NCBI GenBank assembly: GCA_009784825.1
Contig: WQXO01000002.1
Location: 183,372-247,371 of the forward strand
Reading direction: 5' to 3'
Source: Oscillospiraceae bacterium
Lineage (GTDB): Bacteria > Bacillota > Clostridia > Oscillospirales > Ruminococcaceae
Length of the DNA: 64,000 nt
Below are positions 57,466 through 64,000 of the stretch, one piece after another. Numbering within the stretch: the first letter of the stretch is position 1; each line of letters opens with the position of its first letter. The notes beneath the pieces were generated by a model, which saw nothing but the letters and a program-made list of their open reading frames with translations, did not search any database and was not told where the DNA came from. The position numbers were made by a program, and so were the translations under genes.

Positions 57466-59292
57466 ATGAGCGGCCCAACAGAAATTAGCGAAATTAAAAT
57501 CGAAGAAAAGCCAATTAGCGTAGAACCTCAGCAGGTACAGGTACAGCAACAACAGGATTTTGATTTGATGTTTGAGGGTTATGACAACAAAAACACCGTC
57601 AAAAACCTGAAAGGTGAATTAACAACCGGCGGCAAGTGGTGGAGCAGAAAGGACAGTGCTATTTACTTATCGGTGCTGGCGAGTGCTTCGGCTGTTGAAA
57701 GTGAGTATGCCAACAAGTTTAACGCAACTGAGGTTGAAGTAAATGCGGTTAGCCAGAAGTATGACGCTTTGATTACTTCATGCCAAACCTACTTAGCTGC
57801 ACGCAAGGGAAAACGCCGTACTAAGGAGGGTAAGCACCGCCAGTATAAGATTATGCAGTTGTTAGCTTCGGCACAGGCGGAGAAAGACTTGGTGGTGAGT
57901 TATTCCGGTAATACCGATTACACGGATTTGACATTGGAGAGTTTTTTGGTGACAACTGCACAGATTAAAGCCATTGGTGCGGGGTTCGACTGTAAGTCGG
58001 ACAGTGAAACCTATAAAAATGTAATGGATTTCCAAAGCTTTGCGACGATTGTGTCAAAAGCCCCCGGTGTAGACGAGGGGTTGGATAAGGCGAAAAATGT
58101 ACCTGCGATTGCCACGCTTTTGCAGGCTTATCATGAGTTTAAAAACGCTGATGTCGACGACTACGCACACACAATCAAAAGCACACTTATGAATATTATT
58201 GTTTTGTGTTCGACGAACAAGCTTCCTAAGGAAAGCGAGAGAAGTCCCTCACAAAAGGCGTTGTATGAGCTGTTCCAGCAGTGTTCACGCCGGTATGCCG
58301 ATATAATGAAAAAAGACAAGGAATATAAAGATAAGTATAAAACATACAAAGAAGAGTATGATTCTATACTTAATGATGGCAAATTCAAGATGGTGGATAC
58401 TTTCGAGAACTTTCTTGAGGAAAAGGGATTTGTGTTACGCAAAAGAAGCAAAGCCGAAGAGGATGCTATTAAGAAAAAGGGAAATCTCAAGAATTCAACA
58501 CCTTATATAACCAAATTAACCGGAGATTACGAGGGAATCAAAGACAGCATTTTCGATGAATACAATGTGCCGAATTTTAAAATGGCGGAAGACCTTGGGC
58601 TGAAGAACATATACAACATAGCCAAAACAAAAGAAGGTGACTCCAGAGAAAAGGAAATAGGCACACTCATTTATGACACGGAAATAGGATATGTTAAATC
58701 TAAAAACTACAGTGGGTTTAACAATTATATTCGTGCTAAGGGCAGGCATTTAAGAGCGAATGGCAATCTCGATGGTTTCAAAATAGAGGAAGAACAGGAG
58801 AAGCTAATCGGTTTTATGGACGAGGCTTGCATTTCTGATACACTTACTGAGAAAACACGCTTATTCAGAATGGTAAAATCGGATTATCTCCTTCATGCAA
58901 TGGGGATTAAGGTTGACCTCAATAAGCTTGGTGAGGGTAATGAGGAAATGGTTGACCAGATTAACAAAAAAGCGGGAACTATTCTGCAGGACGACGCTTA
59001 TATGAGTGCGGGTTACAGAATTGATATATGCTTCAGAGACCATCCCGTTATGATTACCATGCTTTGCGATGAGGGTACAAGGCTGTTCCGCACCGATAAC
59101 TACAAGGAAACCGAGGTAATCTTCCAACGCAACACAAGGTATAAGATTATGGGGGCGTGCATCAACAGAAATAAGGATTTCGAGGTCAGCGGAAAAGATG
59201 AGGTCAGACGCAAACAGTTCCGTGAGGAATATACCTATAACGGTATAGAGATTTTCATAAAGGTTATACAAGACAACGACGACAATAATTAA
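57466..59292 (+). CDS. Putative ADP-ribosyltransferase (R-S-E class)
   Basis: A 608-residue cytoplasmic-looking protein without a signal peptide. Residues 1-60 are Gln-rich and disordered. A long helical middle part of unknown type follows. The C-terminal 145 residues fit an ADP-ribosyltransferase: LFRM with R468, YMSAG with S514 in place of the usual STS, and ETEV with E548-x-E550 followed by 'IFQRNTRYKIMG'. Clostridial C2-like and VIP2-like toxins share this order. The usual aromatic residue and STS motif are altered, so activity is uncertain. A small Cys-rich gene follows by 27 bp. Confidence 0.6.
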   Translation: MSGPTEISEIKIEEKPISVEPQQVQVQQQQDFDLMFEGYDNKNTVKNLKGELTTGGKWWSRKDSAIYLSVLASASAVESEYANKFNATEVEVNAVSQKYDALITSCQTYLAARKGKRRTKEGKHRQYKIMQLLASAQAEKDLVVSYSGNTDYTDLTLESFLVTTAQIKAIGAGFDCKSDSETYKNVMDFQSFATIVSKAPGVDEGLDKAKNVPAIATLLQAYHEFKNADVDDYAHTIKSTLMNIIVLCSTNKLPKESERSPSQKALYELFQQCSRRYADIMKKDKEYKDKYKTYKEEYDSILNDGKFKMVDTFENFLEEKGFVLRKRSKAEEDAIKKKGNLKNSTPYITKLTGDYEGIKDSIFDEYNVPNFKMAEDLGLKNIYNIAKTKEGDSREKEIGTLIYDTEIGYVKSKNYSGFNNYIRAKGRHLRANGNLDGFKIEEEQEKLIGFMDEACISDTLTEKTRLFRMVKSDYLLHAMGIKVDLNKLGEGNEEMVDQINKKAGTILQDDAYMSAGYRIDICFRDHPVMITMLCDEGTRLFRTDNYKETEVIFQRNTRYKIMGACINRNKDFEVSGKDEVRRKQFREEYTYNGIEIFIKVIQDNDDNN

Positions 59293-59319
59293 CAGAATTA
59301 ATTTAAGGAGAAATAAACC

Positions 59320-59508
59320 ATGAATAATGAAAATTTACAAGACAAGGAACGCTTTATCGACGACGGGCAAAGCGTAAATGTGATTCATTCGCCCCAGTGT
59401 GTTGACTGTGTGTTTAACATGGGTTTACTTGACTGTGCGATGCTCGGAGAAAAGCCGGAGAAGTATTTGTCGAATGAGGAGAAGTGTCCGGAGTTTGAAG
59501 CGGAGTAA
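59320..59508 (+). CDS. Small Cys-rich protein following the ADP-ribosyltransferase-like gene
   Basis: A 62-residue acidic protein with CVDCVF, then LDCAMLGEKP, then KCPEFE. The Cys pattern resembles the 75-residue protein at 35836. AAGGAGAAAT precedes the ATG. It could be an immunity or metal-binding partner, but this is only from position. Confidence 0.7.
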   Translation: MNNENLQDKERFIDDGQSVNVIHSPQCVDCVFNMGLLDCAMLGEKPEKYLSNEEKCPEFEAE

Positions 59509-59515
59509 AACAAAT

Positions 59516-60196
59516 ATGAAAATAGTTATAATTAACTCAAGTGCAAGAAAAAACGGTGCAACAGCAAAAATACTCAATGAAATAAACGAAAACCTTTCTT
59601 TAAGAGATGATGTTGAAATAGATAATATAAATCTGTCTGACTTAAATCTTGGTTTTTGTTTAGGCTGCTGCGGGTGTTATAAAAGCGGGGTCTGTCACAT
59701 TGAGGACGATGCAGAAATGCTGTCCGGGTTAATTAGTAATGCCGACGGAGTTATAATCGGGACTCCTACATATGCAAGCAGTATTTCGGGGCAGTTGAAA
59801 ACTTTCATTGACAGAGGGCATTTTGTGATAGAGCAATTAATGAAAGGAAAGTATACAATGGGTGTTGTAACCTATGAAAACGCTGACGGCGGTGCAGTTG
59901 TTAAAGCATTAAAGAAGCTGTTCGTTTTTTCGGGTGCAAAGCGGTTTGATAAAATTATCGTCAAACTGCCTTTTAACAGTGACCCGCTTTCATCGCCGAG
60001 AATAAAAGCCGAAATAAAGAGGAAAAGTAATTGCTTGTATAATTCAATCGCAAAAGAGAAACCGCCATATGTGGGAAACGCTGTGATGAATTCTATTGTA
60101 TTTAATTTCGGGATTAAGCCTTTTGTTATTAAAAAAGGTGATAAGTATAACGGAGTTAAAGAGCATTGGAAAAGAAGAAGTATTAGTCGAAGATAA
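59516..60196 (+). CDS. NAD(P)H-dependent FMN reductase-like flavoprotein
   Basis: A 226-residue flavodoxin-like protein. 'IVIINSSARKNGATAKIL' is the FMN phosphate loop, 'GFCLGCCGCYKSGVCHIEDD' adds a Cys cluster, and 'GVIIGTPTYASSISGQLKTFIDRG' is the isoalloxazine-binding block (about residues 79-102). The Cys-rich segment is typical of clostridial iron-sulfur flavoprotein relatives. It starts 8 bp after the Cys-rich gene. Confidence 0.85.
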   Translation: MKIVIINSSARKNGATAKILNEINENLSLRDDVEIDNINLSDLNLGFCLGCCGCYKSGVCHIEDDAEMLSGLISNADGVIIGTPTYASSISGQLKTFIDRGHFVIEQLMKGKYTMGVVTYENADGGAVVKALKKLFVFSGAKRFDKIIVKLPFNSDPLSSPRIKAEIKRKSNCLYNSIAKEKPPYVGNAVMNSIVFNFGIKPFVIKKGDKYNGVKEHWKRRSISRR

Positions 60197-60298
60197 CGGG
60201 CGAACGGGAGGTTGATTTATCAAACTCTTATGTTCAGCCCCTACGGGGGAAACCAATGTTTCAAGGCGAGCGGGGCGATGTAGGCATCGCCCCCTACA
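60197..60298. repeat. Palindromic elements after the flavoprotein gene
   Basis: First part CGGGCGAACGGGAGGTTGAT...TTCAGCCCCTAC (60197-60244) is nearly the same as 51035-51082. A second part GGGGCGATGTAGGCATCGCCCC ends CCTAC (60272-60298). Two family members stand side by side. Confidence 0.75.
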
Positions 60299-60311
60299 GG
60301 AAGATGTGAAA

Positions 60312-61079
60312 ATGAAAAACATATACAGAAATTCTGCTTGGTTGTATGATATGGATAACCGTGATAACCTTACGGTCGATATTCCTTTTTATATTGAATA
60401 CGCTAATCAACAAAAAGGTGAGGTGTTAGAACTCGGTTGCGGAACAGGGCGAGTCGCATTATCCCTTGCAAAAGAGGGGGTTAGTGTTACAGGGGTTGAC
60501 TTGTCCGAGCAAATGCTTGAGGTGTTCCGAGGAAAACTGAAAACACAACCGGAACTTGCGGACAGAATAACGCTTATTCACGAGAACATGGCTGATTTTA
60601 ACCTTCAACGTAAATTTGCAATGGTTATCGCTCCGTTCAGAGCGTTTCAAGCGTTGACGGACGATAACGATATAGAAAACGCACTTGCTTGTGTTCGCAA
60701 GCACTTAGACACAAACGGCATTTTTATAATTAATGTGTTCAACCCCCGCCCTGTAATGGACGAGAGTTGGTGCTTTTGTGAAGCTGTTCAATGGGAGCAG
60801 TCAGATGAATTAACCGGGAATTATGTTATGAAGTGGCACAGCGGTGATAAAATTGATGTGGATAATCAGGTTATTTATCCTCGTTATAAGTTTGAGATTA
60901 CTTATCCTGACGGTAAAAAAGAGTATGTGACCGATGAATTTAAAATGAAGTATTATTACAACGAACAGCTTCGCAGGGTTATTGAAAAGGCGGGAATGGA
61001 AATTTTTGAAGAGTTTTCATGGTATGACAAGTCGCCGCCCGGTGGACGTGAGATTATTTTTGTGTGTAAAGCTAAATAG
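60312..61079 (+). CDS. Class I SAM-dependent methyltransferase
   Basis: A 255-residue enzyme. 'GEVLELGCGTGRVALSLAKEG' is the SAM-binding motif I, 'VTGVDLSEQML' is motif II (acidic loop) and 'FAMVIAPFRAFQAL' is post II. The target is unknown. ATG 60312 is preceded by AGGAAG; a GTG two codons upstream is possible. The stop is 10 bp before the next gene. Confidence 0.88.
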   Translation: MKNIYRNSAWLYDMDNRDNLTVDIPFYIEYANQQKGEVLELGCGTGRVALSLAKEGVSVTGVDLSEQMLEVFRGKLKTQPELADRITLIHENMADFNLQRKFAMVIAPFRAFQALTDDNDIENALACVRKHLDTNGIFIINVFNPRPVMDESWCFCEAVQWEQSDELTGNYVMKWHSGDKIDVDNQVIYPRYKFEITYPDGKKEYVTDEFKMKYYYNEQLRRVIEKAGMEIFEEFSWYDKSPPGGREIIFVCKAK

Positions 61080-61088
61080 GGTGATTTT

Positions 61089-61418
61089 ATGAAATATGTT
61101 TTGTTAAGTTCGGACAGTGTACCGTCTGTTTTTTCTGTTCCCGATGTTGTGGCAGATAATTTACAGGAGTATTGCTTGGAGTTTTGCAATAAATGGTTGC
61201 CGAACAGCCCCGATGCGGGGGAATATCGGATTGACGGTTGCTTATGCTATAACGAGAATGATTTTATAAAGTATTTAAATAAGTGGATTTTTCCCGATGA
61301 ACCGTCCGAGTTTGTGGAATTGCTCGAGTTTTCTGTGATTTATGAGGCGGTTAACGGTTGGAAGTCGTCGCCGGTTTTTACGGAAAAATACGGACAGTGT
61401 GCGTGGTTCAATTTTTGA
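61089..61418 (+). CDS. Hypothetical protein ending WFNF
   Basis: A 109-residue soluble protein with several Trp, Cys and Phe. No recognised family. The final four residues WFNF and the following bases are shared with the gene at 61917 (20-nt identity). GGTGATTTT precedes the ATG. Placement among small varied genes suggests an immunity-type or accessory role. Confidence 0.6.
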   Translation: MKYVLLSSDSVPSVFSVPDVVADNLQEYCLEFCNKWLPNSPDAGEYRIDGCLCYNENDFIKYLNKWIFPDEPSEFVELLEFSVIYEAVNGWKSSPVFTEKYGQCAWFNF

Positions 61419-61434
61419 TGATATGGAGGTTCGA

Positions 61435-61833
61435 GTGAAAAACAAAAGTATAATTTATTATTTTATTCCTCCGGCTGTTTGTTTATTAACCATTGTTTTT
61501 TGGATTTTAGGCATTAAATTTGAAAGCATAGTGGAGTATGTTTCGACGTTTTCCATTATATTTAATGCTGTTGTTGTACCCTTATATCTTATTGTTCTTA
61601 ATCTGATTATTAAAAATGTAACAATAATTAAGAGAGTTGTTTTCAGTTTTTCATCAAGCATTTTAAGCATAATAATACATTATGTTAATTACGGCATTAC
61701 AACCAAGACATTTTTTTCGCCGGATTTGGCTACAATGATTATACTTTTTTATGAATTTGTTATTGCGTGTGTGGTGTTGTTAGTGTTTTTTGTTGTTGCC
61801 GGCGTTTTCAAATTAATGAAAAATAACAGGTAA
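61435..61833 (+). CDS. Hypothetical membrane protein
   Basis: A 132-residue protein with four hydrophobic helices (about residues 5-24, 31-52, 60-77, 94-122). GGAGG lies 7 nt before the GTG at 61435; an ATG four codons upstream is a second option. Family not recognised. Confidence 0.55.
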   Translation: MKNKSIIYYFIPPAVCLLTIVFWILGIKFESIVEYVSTFSIIFNAVVVPLYLIVLNLIIKNVTIIKRVVFSFSSSILSIIIHYVNYGITTKTFFSPDLATMIILFYEFVIACVVLLVFFVVAGVFKLMKNNR

Positions 61834-61916
61834 TCGTTTTGAGGGGATAAACCGGGTGGACAGAGCGGATTGAATATCCTCATTATCGTCACCACCCCCA
61901 TGGGAAAGGAAAGACA

Positions 61917-62483
61917 ATGCTTTTTCACGCTTCAAAAATCCCCGATTTAACTATATTAAAACCTCAAATTTCAAATCACGGGAAACCGTTAGTTTATTTT
62001 TCTCAAAAACGTCAGAATGTTCTTGTTTATTTAAGTAACGCAATAGAAAAACATTGCAAGAGTATAGGATTTCAACACATAGGAAAATATAAAACATGGG
62101 GGAGTTACGGTTTTACAGAAAACGGTATACTACGATTAGAAGAATACTACCCGAACGCTACTGTTGATACTTATAAAGGTGAAAGCGGATATATTTATTC
62201 GGTAGAGTATATAAAGAATTATTGTATTCAAGAAGATATTCCTTATGCAATTACATCAGAGAACGAAGTGGCGGTTGCTGGTTGCGAATATGTTCCCGAC
62301 GCATATGAAGCAATATTGGAAGCGATTGGAAACGGCGAAATCGTTTTACAGAAATATGAAGATAATAATCAAGATATGTTAGATTGGATTGAGAAAACAA
62401 TTAAGACAGAGTATAATAGTGCAGTGCTGCAACCCGAATACAGAGAATTCTTAAAGTCAAAATTTGAGTGGTTCAATTTTTGA
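61917..62483 (+). CDS. Hypothetical protein, possible ADP-ribosyltransferase-like fold
   Basis: A 188-residue soluble protein. H4 in 'LFHASKI', 'KPLVYFSQKR' (Y27, S29) and E115-N-E117 ('TSENEVAV') are in the order of catalytic positions in H-Y-E or related ADP-ribosyltransferase and KptA-like folds. No family name recalled. GAAAGGAAAG precedes the ATG. Its end (WFNF) matches the protein at 61089. Confidence 0.55.
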   Translation: MLFHASKIPDLTILKPQISNHGKPLVYFSQKRQNVLVYLSNAIEKHCKSIGFQHIGKYKTWGSYGFTENGILRLEEYYPNATVDTYKGESGYIYSVEYIKNYCIQEDIPYAITSENEVAVAGCEYVPDAYEAILEAIGNGEIVLQKYEDNNQDMLDWIEKTIKTEYNSAVLQPEYREFLKSKFEWFNF

Positions 62484-62510
62484 TGATTGTGCAGGGTGAT
62501 GCGGGAGAGT

Positions 62511-62558
62511 CGGGCGAACAGGAGGTCGATTTATCAATCTCTTATGTTCAGCCCCTAC
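62511..62558. repeat. CGGGCGAACAGGAGGTCGATTTATC...CAGCCCCTAC element
   Basis: A third near copy of the 51035 and 60197 element, with a few base changes (GGTCGAT for GGTTGAT, CAATCTC for CAAACTC). Confidence 0.75.
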
Positions 62559-62576
62559 GGGAAAGGGAGCGAGTTT

Positions 62577-63095
62577 ATGAAAAAATTGATAATAATTTCT
62601 GTGATTATATTTGTTGCACTTGCAACAGTTATTATTACGGTTCCGGCGTTAAAGGAAGATGATAATGTTTCTTTGGTTTATTCTTCTTACTCAGATAACA
62701 CAAATGGTATGACGTGTGATATTATTGTCCATAAAGATAAAACAATGGAGATTTTTTTGGAAAGCAATTTTTCGTTTAAATTTGAAAATTTAAACGAATT
62801 TGAAGATTTTAAGAAAATAGAAATATATGAAAAAGTGTTGTTATCGGATAAGGATTATGAGAGAATTATTAAGATTGCCGATAACATAAGGGTTAAAAAG
62901 CTAAATAAAAACTCTGTGTACTTAGGTTCTACTCACACAACAATATCCCATAAAAATAAAATATTTGAAATAGCAGAAGGTCATAACAACACAGTGAAAA
63001 CTGATGAATTGTTGGAAATATTGAGAGCGGTTTCCCCAATAGAAATTCATTTAAATGATTGTTTGGAATATGTAGATTTCGAGAGAGAGCATTGA
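62577..63095 (+). CDS. Hypothetical membrane-anchored protein
   Basis: A 172-residue protein with an N-terminal helix (residues 3-24) and an outside domain rich in Lys, Glu and Asn. It is more AT-rich than the neighbouring genes. GGGAGC precedes the ATG. No recognised family. Confidence 0.55.
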   Translation: MKKLIIISVIIFVALATVIITVPALKEDDNVSLVYSSYSDNTNGMTCDIIVHKDKTMEIFLESNFSFKFENLNEFEDFKKIEIYEKVLLSDKDYERIIKIADNIRVKKLNKNSVYLGSTHTTISHKNKIFEIAEGHNNTVKTDELLEILRAVSPIEIHLNDCLEYVDFEREH

Positions 63096-63123
63096 CAATT
63101 CTGGTACGGGAAGGGAGATTAAG

Positions 63124-63771
63124 GTGCTAATGAGATTTATACCAATAGTCTTTGCGGTTGTTTTTTTGACCGCCTGCACCGATATTTCTGACAGAAGGTC
63201 GGTTGTCACCACCACCGAGACTACCGTAACAACTGCCACCTTTATTGAAGAATTGGGCGAGGTGTACAGAACCTACAGCTTTACGGCTGAAGATGAAGCG
63301 TTTCTGAATCAGGCGGTTTTTGCGGGGGATAAGTACGTTTCGGGGCTGGCTGATTTGGGGTTGGTACAAAATGTGATTGTTGACAACGAGTTCAATAAAA
63401 TAACACCTTTGATTAATTCCGGTTCGGAGAATATTGTTTTGATGTTCGGTTCATCAACGGAGTTAAACGATTACATCGCCTATATAAAAAGTATAAGGGC
63501 TTTTGTTCCCGAGGCGAATATTATTGTGGTTTCCGCTGTGCCTGTTCTTGGGGATAACAGTGAGATTGACGAGTATAATTCTGCTCTGGAGCAGGCGATT
63601 GTTGATTTGCGGGATGGTTGTGTTTATTTTGTCGATGTCGGCGGGGAGCTGAAGAACACTTTCGGTGAGCTGAAAAGCTTGTATGTGAGTGAAGTTCATG
63701 CGATTACCGAAAAAGGGTATCATGCGGTGCTTTGGCAATTATGCAGTTTTACACGCTTCCGTGTGTTTTAA
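63124..63771 (+). CDS. SGNH-hydrolase-like lipoprotein with degenerate catalytic motifs
   Basis: A 215-residue lipoprotein (lipobox near LTAC, residue 18). 'AVFAGDKYVSGLADLGL' aligns with the GDSL block but has GDK in place of GDS. 'IVLMFGSSTELNDYIAYIKSI' resembles block III and 'VSEVHAITEKGY' the DxxH block with Asp missing. It may be a non-catalytic relative. GTG 63124 has GGGAG at 6 nt; an ATG two codons on is possible. Confidence 0.6.
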   Translation: MLMRFIPIVFAVVFLTACTDISDRRSVVTTTETTVTTATFIEELGEVYRTYSFTAEDEAFLNQAVFAGDKYVSGLADLGLVQNVIVDNEFNKITPLINSGSENIVLMFGSSTELNDYIAYIKSIRAFVPEANIIVVSAVPVLGDNSEIDEYNSALEQAIVDLRDGCVYFVDVGGELKNTFGELKSLYVSEVHAITEKGYHAVLWQLCSFTRFRVF

Positions 63772-63859
63772 ATTAAACTTGTATATGCTGATTGTGAGCG
63801 GAATATTCTATATTTAATTAAAATTTTTATCTTTTTTTGACATTTTTGAAAAAAATATG

Positions 63860-63888
63860 TTGACAAGAGATTTTTTTTGTGCTATGAT
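63860..63888 (+). promoter_or_regulatory. Strong promoter, probably of an rRNA operon
   Basis: TTGACA (63860-63865), 17-bp spacer, TATGAT (63883-63888), in an AT-rich upstream stretch with T and A runs. Confidence 0.75.
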
Positions 63889-64000
63889 GATAAAGCTGTC
63901 CCCTTGAGTGGGGGCAGTTTTCGAGAAAATGTTTAGATTTTCTGATACGTACCTTGAAAATTGAACAACACAACTATTTACCTGAAGATTAATTTGAGAT
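63889..64000 (+). other. Probable rRNA operon leader (16S expected just outside the window)
   Basis: A hairpin CTGTCCCC-TTGAGT-GGGGGCAG (63896-63917) and a second AGAAAAT...ATTTTCT (63924-63943) are followed by ACCTTGAAAATTGAACAAC. That last text is typical of sequence before 16S or between rRNA genes in Clostridia. No coding frame fits. The 16S 5' end is not inside the window. Confidence 0.65.

Noticed and set aside
63837..63865. Second promoter using the first TTGACA at 63837
   Set aside because: At 17 bp there is another TTGACA rather than a -10 box. Only the second set of boxes fits.

Overview
The window reads as a chromosomal segment of an endospore-forming member of the Clostridia, probably an uncultured Oscillospiraceae/Ruminococcaceae-type gut lineage. 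The evidence is the dense set of clostridial sporulation genes (ytfJ, spoVAC-spoVAD-spoVAE, yqfC-yqfD, a ylbJ homologue, spoIIE), the AT-rich intergenic DNA, strong sigma-A type promoters with 17-bp spacers, and housekeeping clusters in typical Firmicutes order. No phage, insertion sequence, CRISPR array or tRNA gene was recognised.

Layout. 0-5.7 kb (+): the tail of an amidohydrolase, a membrane protein, a site-2 protease, scpA-scpB, a DUF2953 protein, ytfJ, a D-Ala-D-Ala carboxypeptidase and a pseudouridine synthase. 5.8-26.8 kb (mostly -): mnmE, a short SecA-like ATPase, efp, an M24 peptidase, aroQ, yqeG, rpsU; then rsfS-yqeK-nadD-yhbY-rdgB; ftsY; the spoVA operon; and phoH-ybeY-dgkA-era-recO. 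A small DUF6883-DUF4926 pair on the + strand interrupts this run at 20.6-21.1 kb. 26.9-33.4 kb (+): four tandem paralogues. Each joins a sigma-region-4-like helix-turn-helix to a membrane segment and to a different C-terminal domain set. 33.4-42.8 kb: yqfC-yqfD, ylbJ-like, a GH3 glucosidase, the hisZ-hisG-hisD-hisC operon and a CofE-like ligase. 42.9-48.6 kb: an M23 peptidase with LysM and G5 domains, a DUF378 protein, a HicA/DUF1902 pair, a two-gene His/Cys-rich putative metal-binding locus, and spoIIE. 48.8-57.3 kb (+): two transglutaminase-like secreted proteins, a type IV pilus-like PilC/PilT cluster without PilB, a lipoprotein and an AfsR/BTAD-like regulator. 57.5-63.8 kb (+): a putative ADP-ribosyltransferase followed by a patchwork of small accessory genes. 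The window ends in what looks like the promoter and leader of an rRNA operon.

Three families of short palindromic or inverted-repeat elements are scattered between genes. One of them (core GTAGGGGCGA.../...TCGCCCCTAC) also lies in frame inside coding sequences: hisZ, the first tandem paralogue and the linker of a transglutaminase lipoprotein. The most unusual items are the four-gene sensor-like array at 26.9-33.4 kb, the coding palindromes, three genes whose sigma-A promoter sits 6-7 nt from the start codon (candidate leaderless mRNAs), the His/Cys-repeat lipoprotein and the ADP-ribosyltransferase candidate. All family names come from reading the sequence and recalling family motifs; no database search was run.
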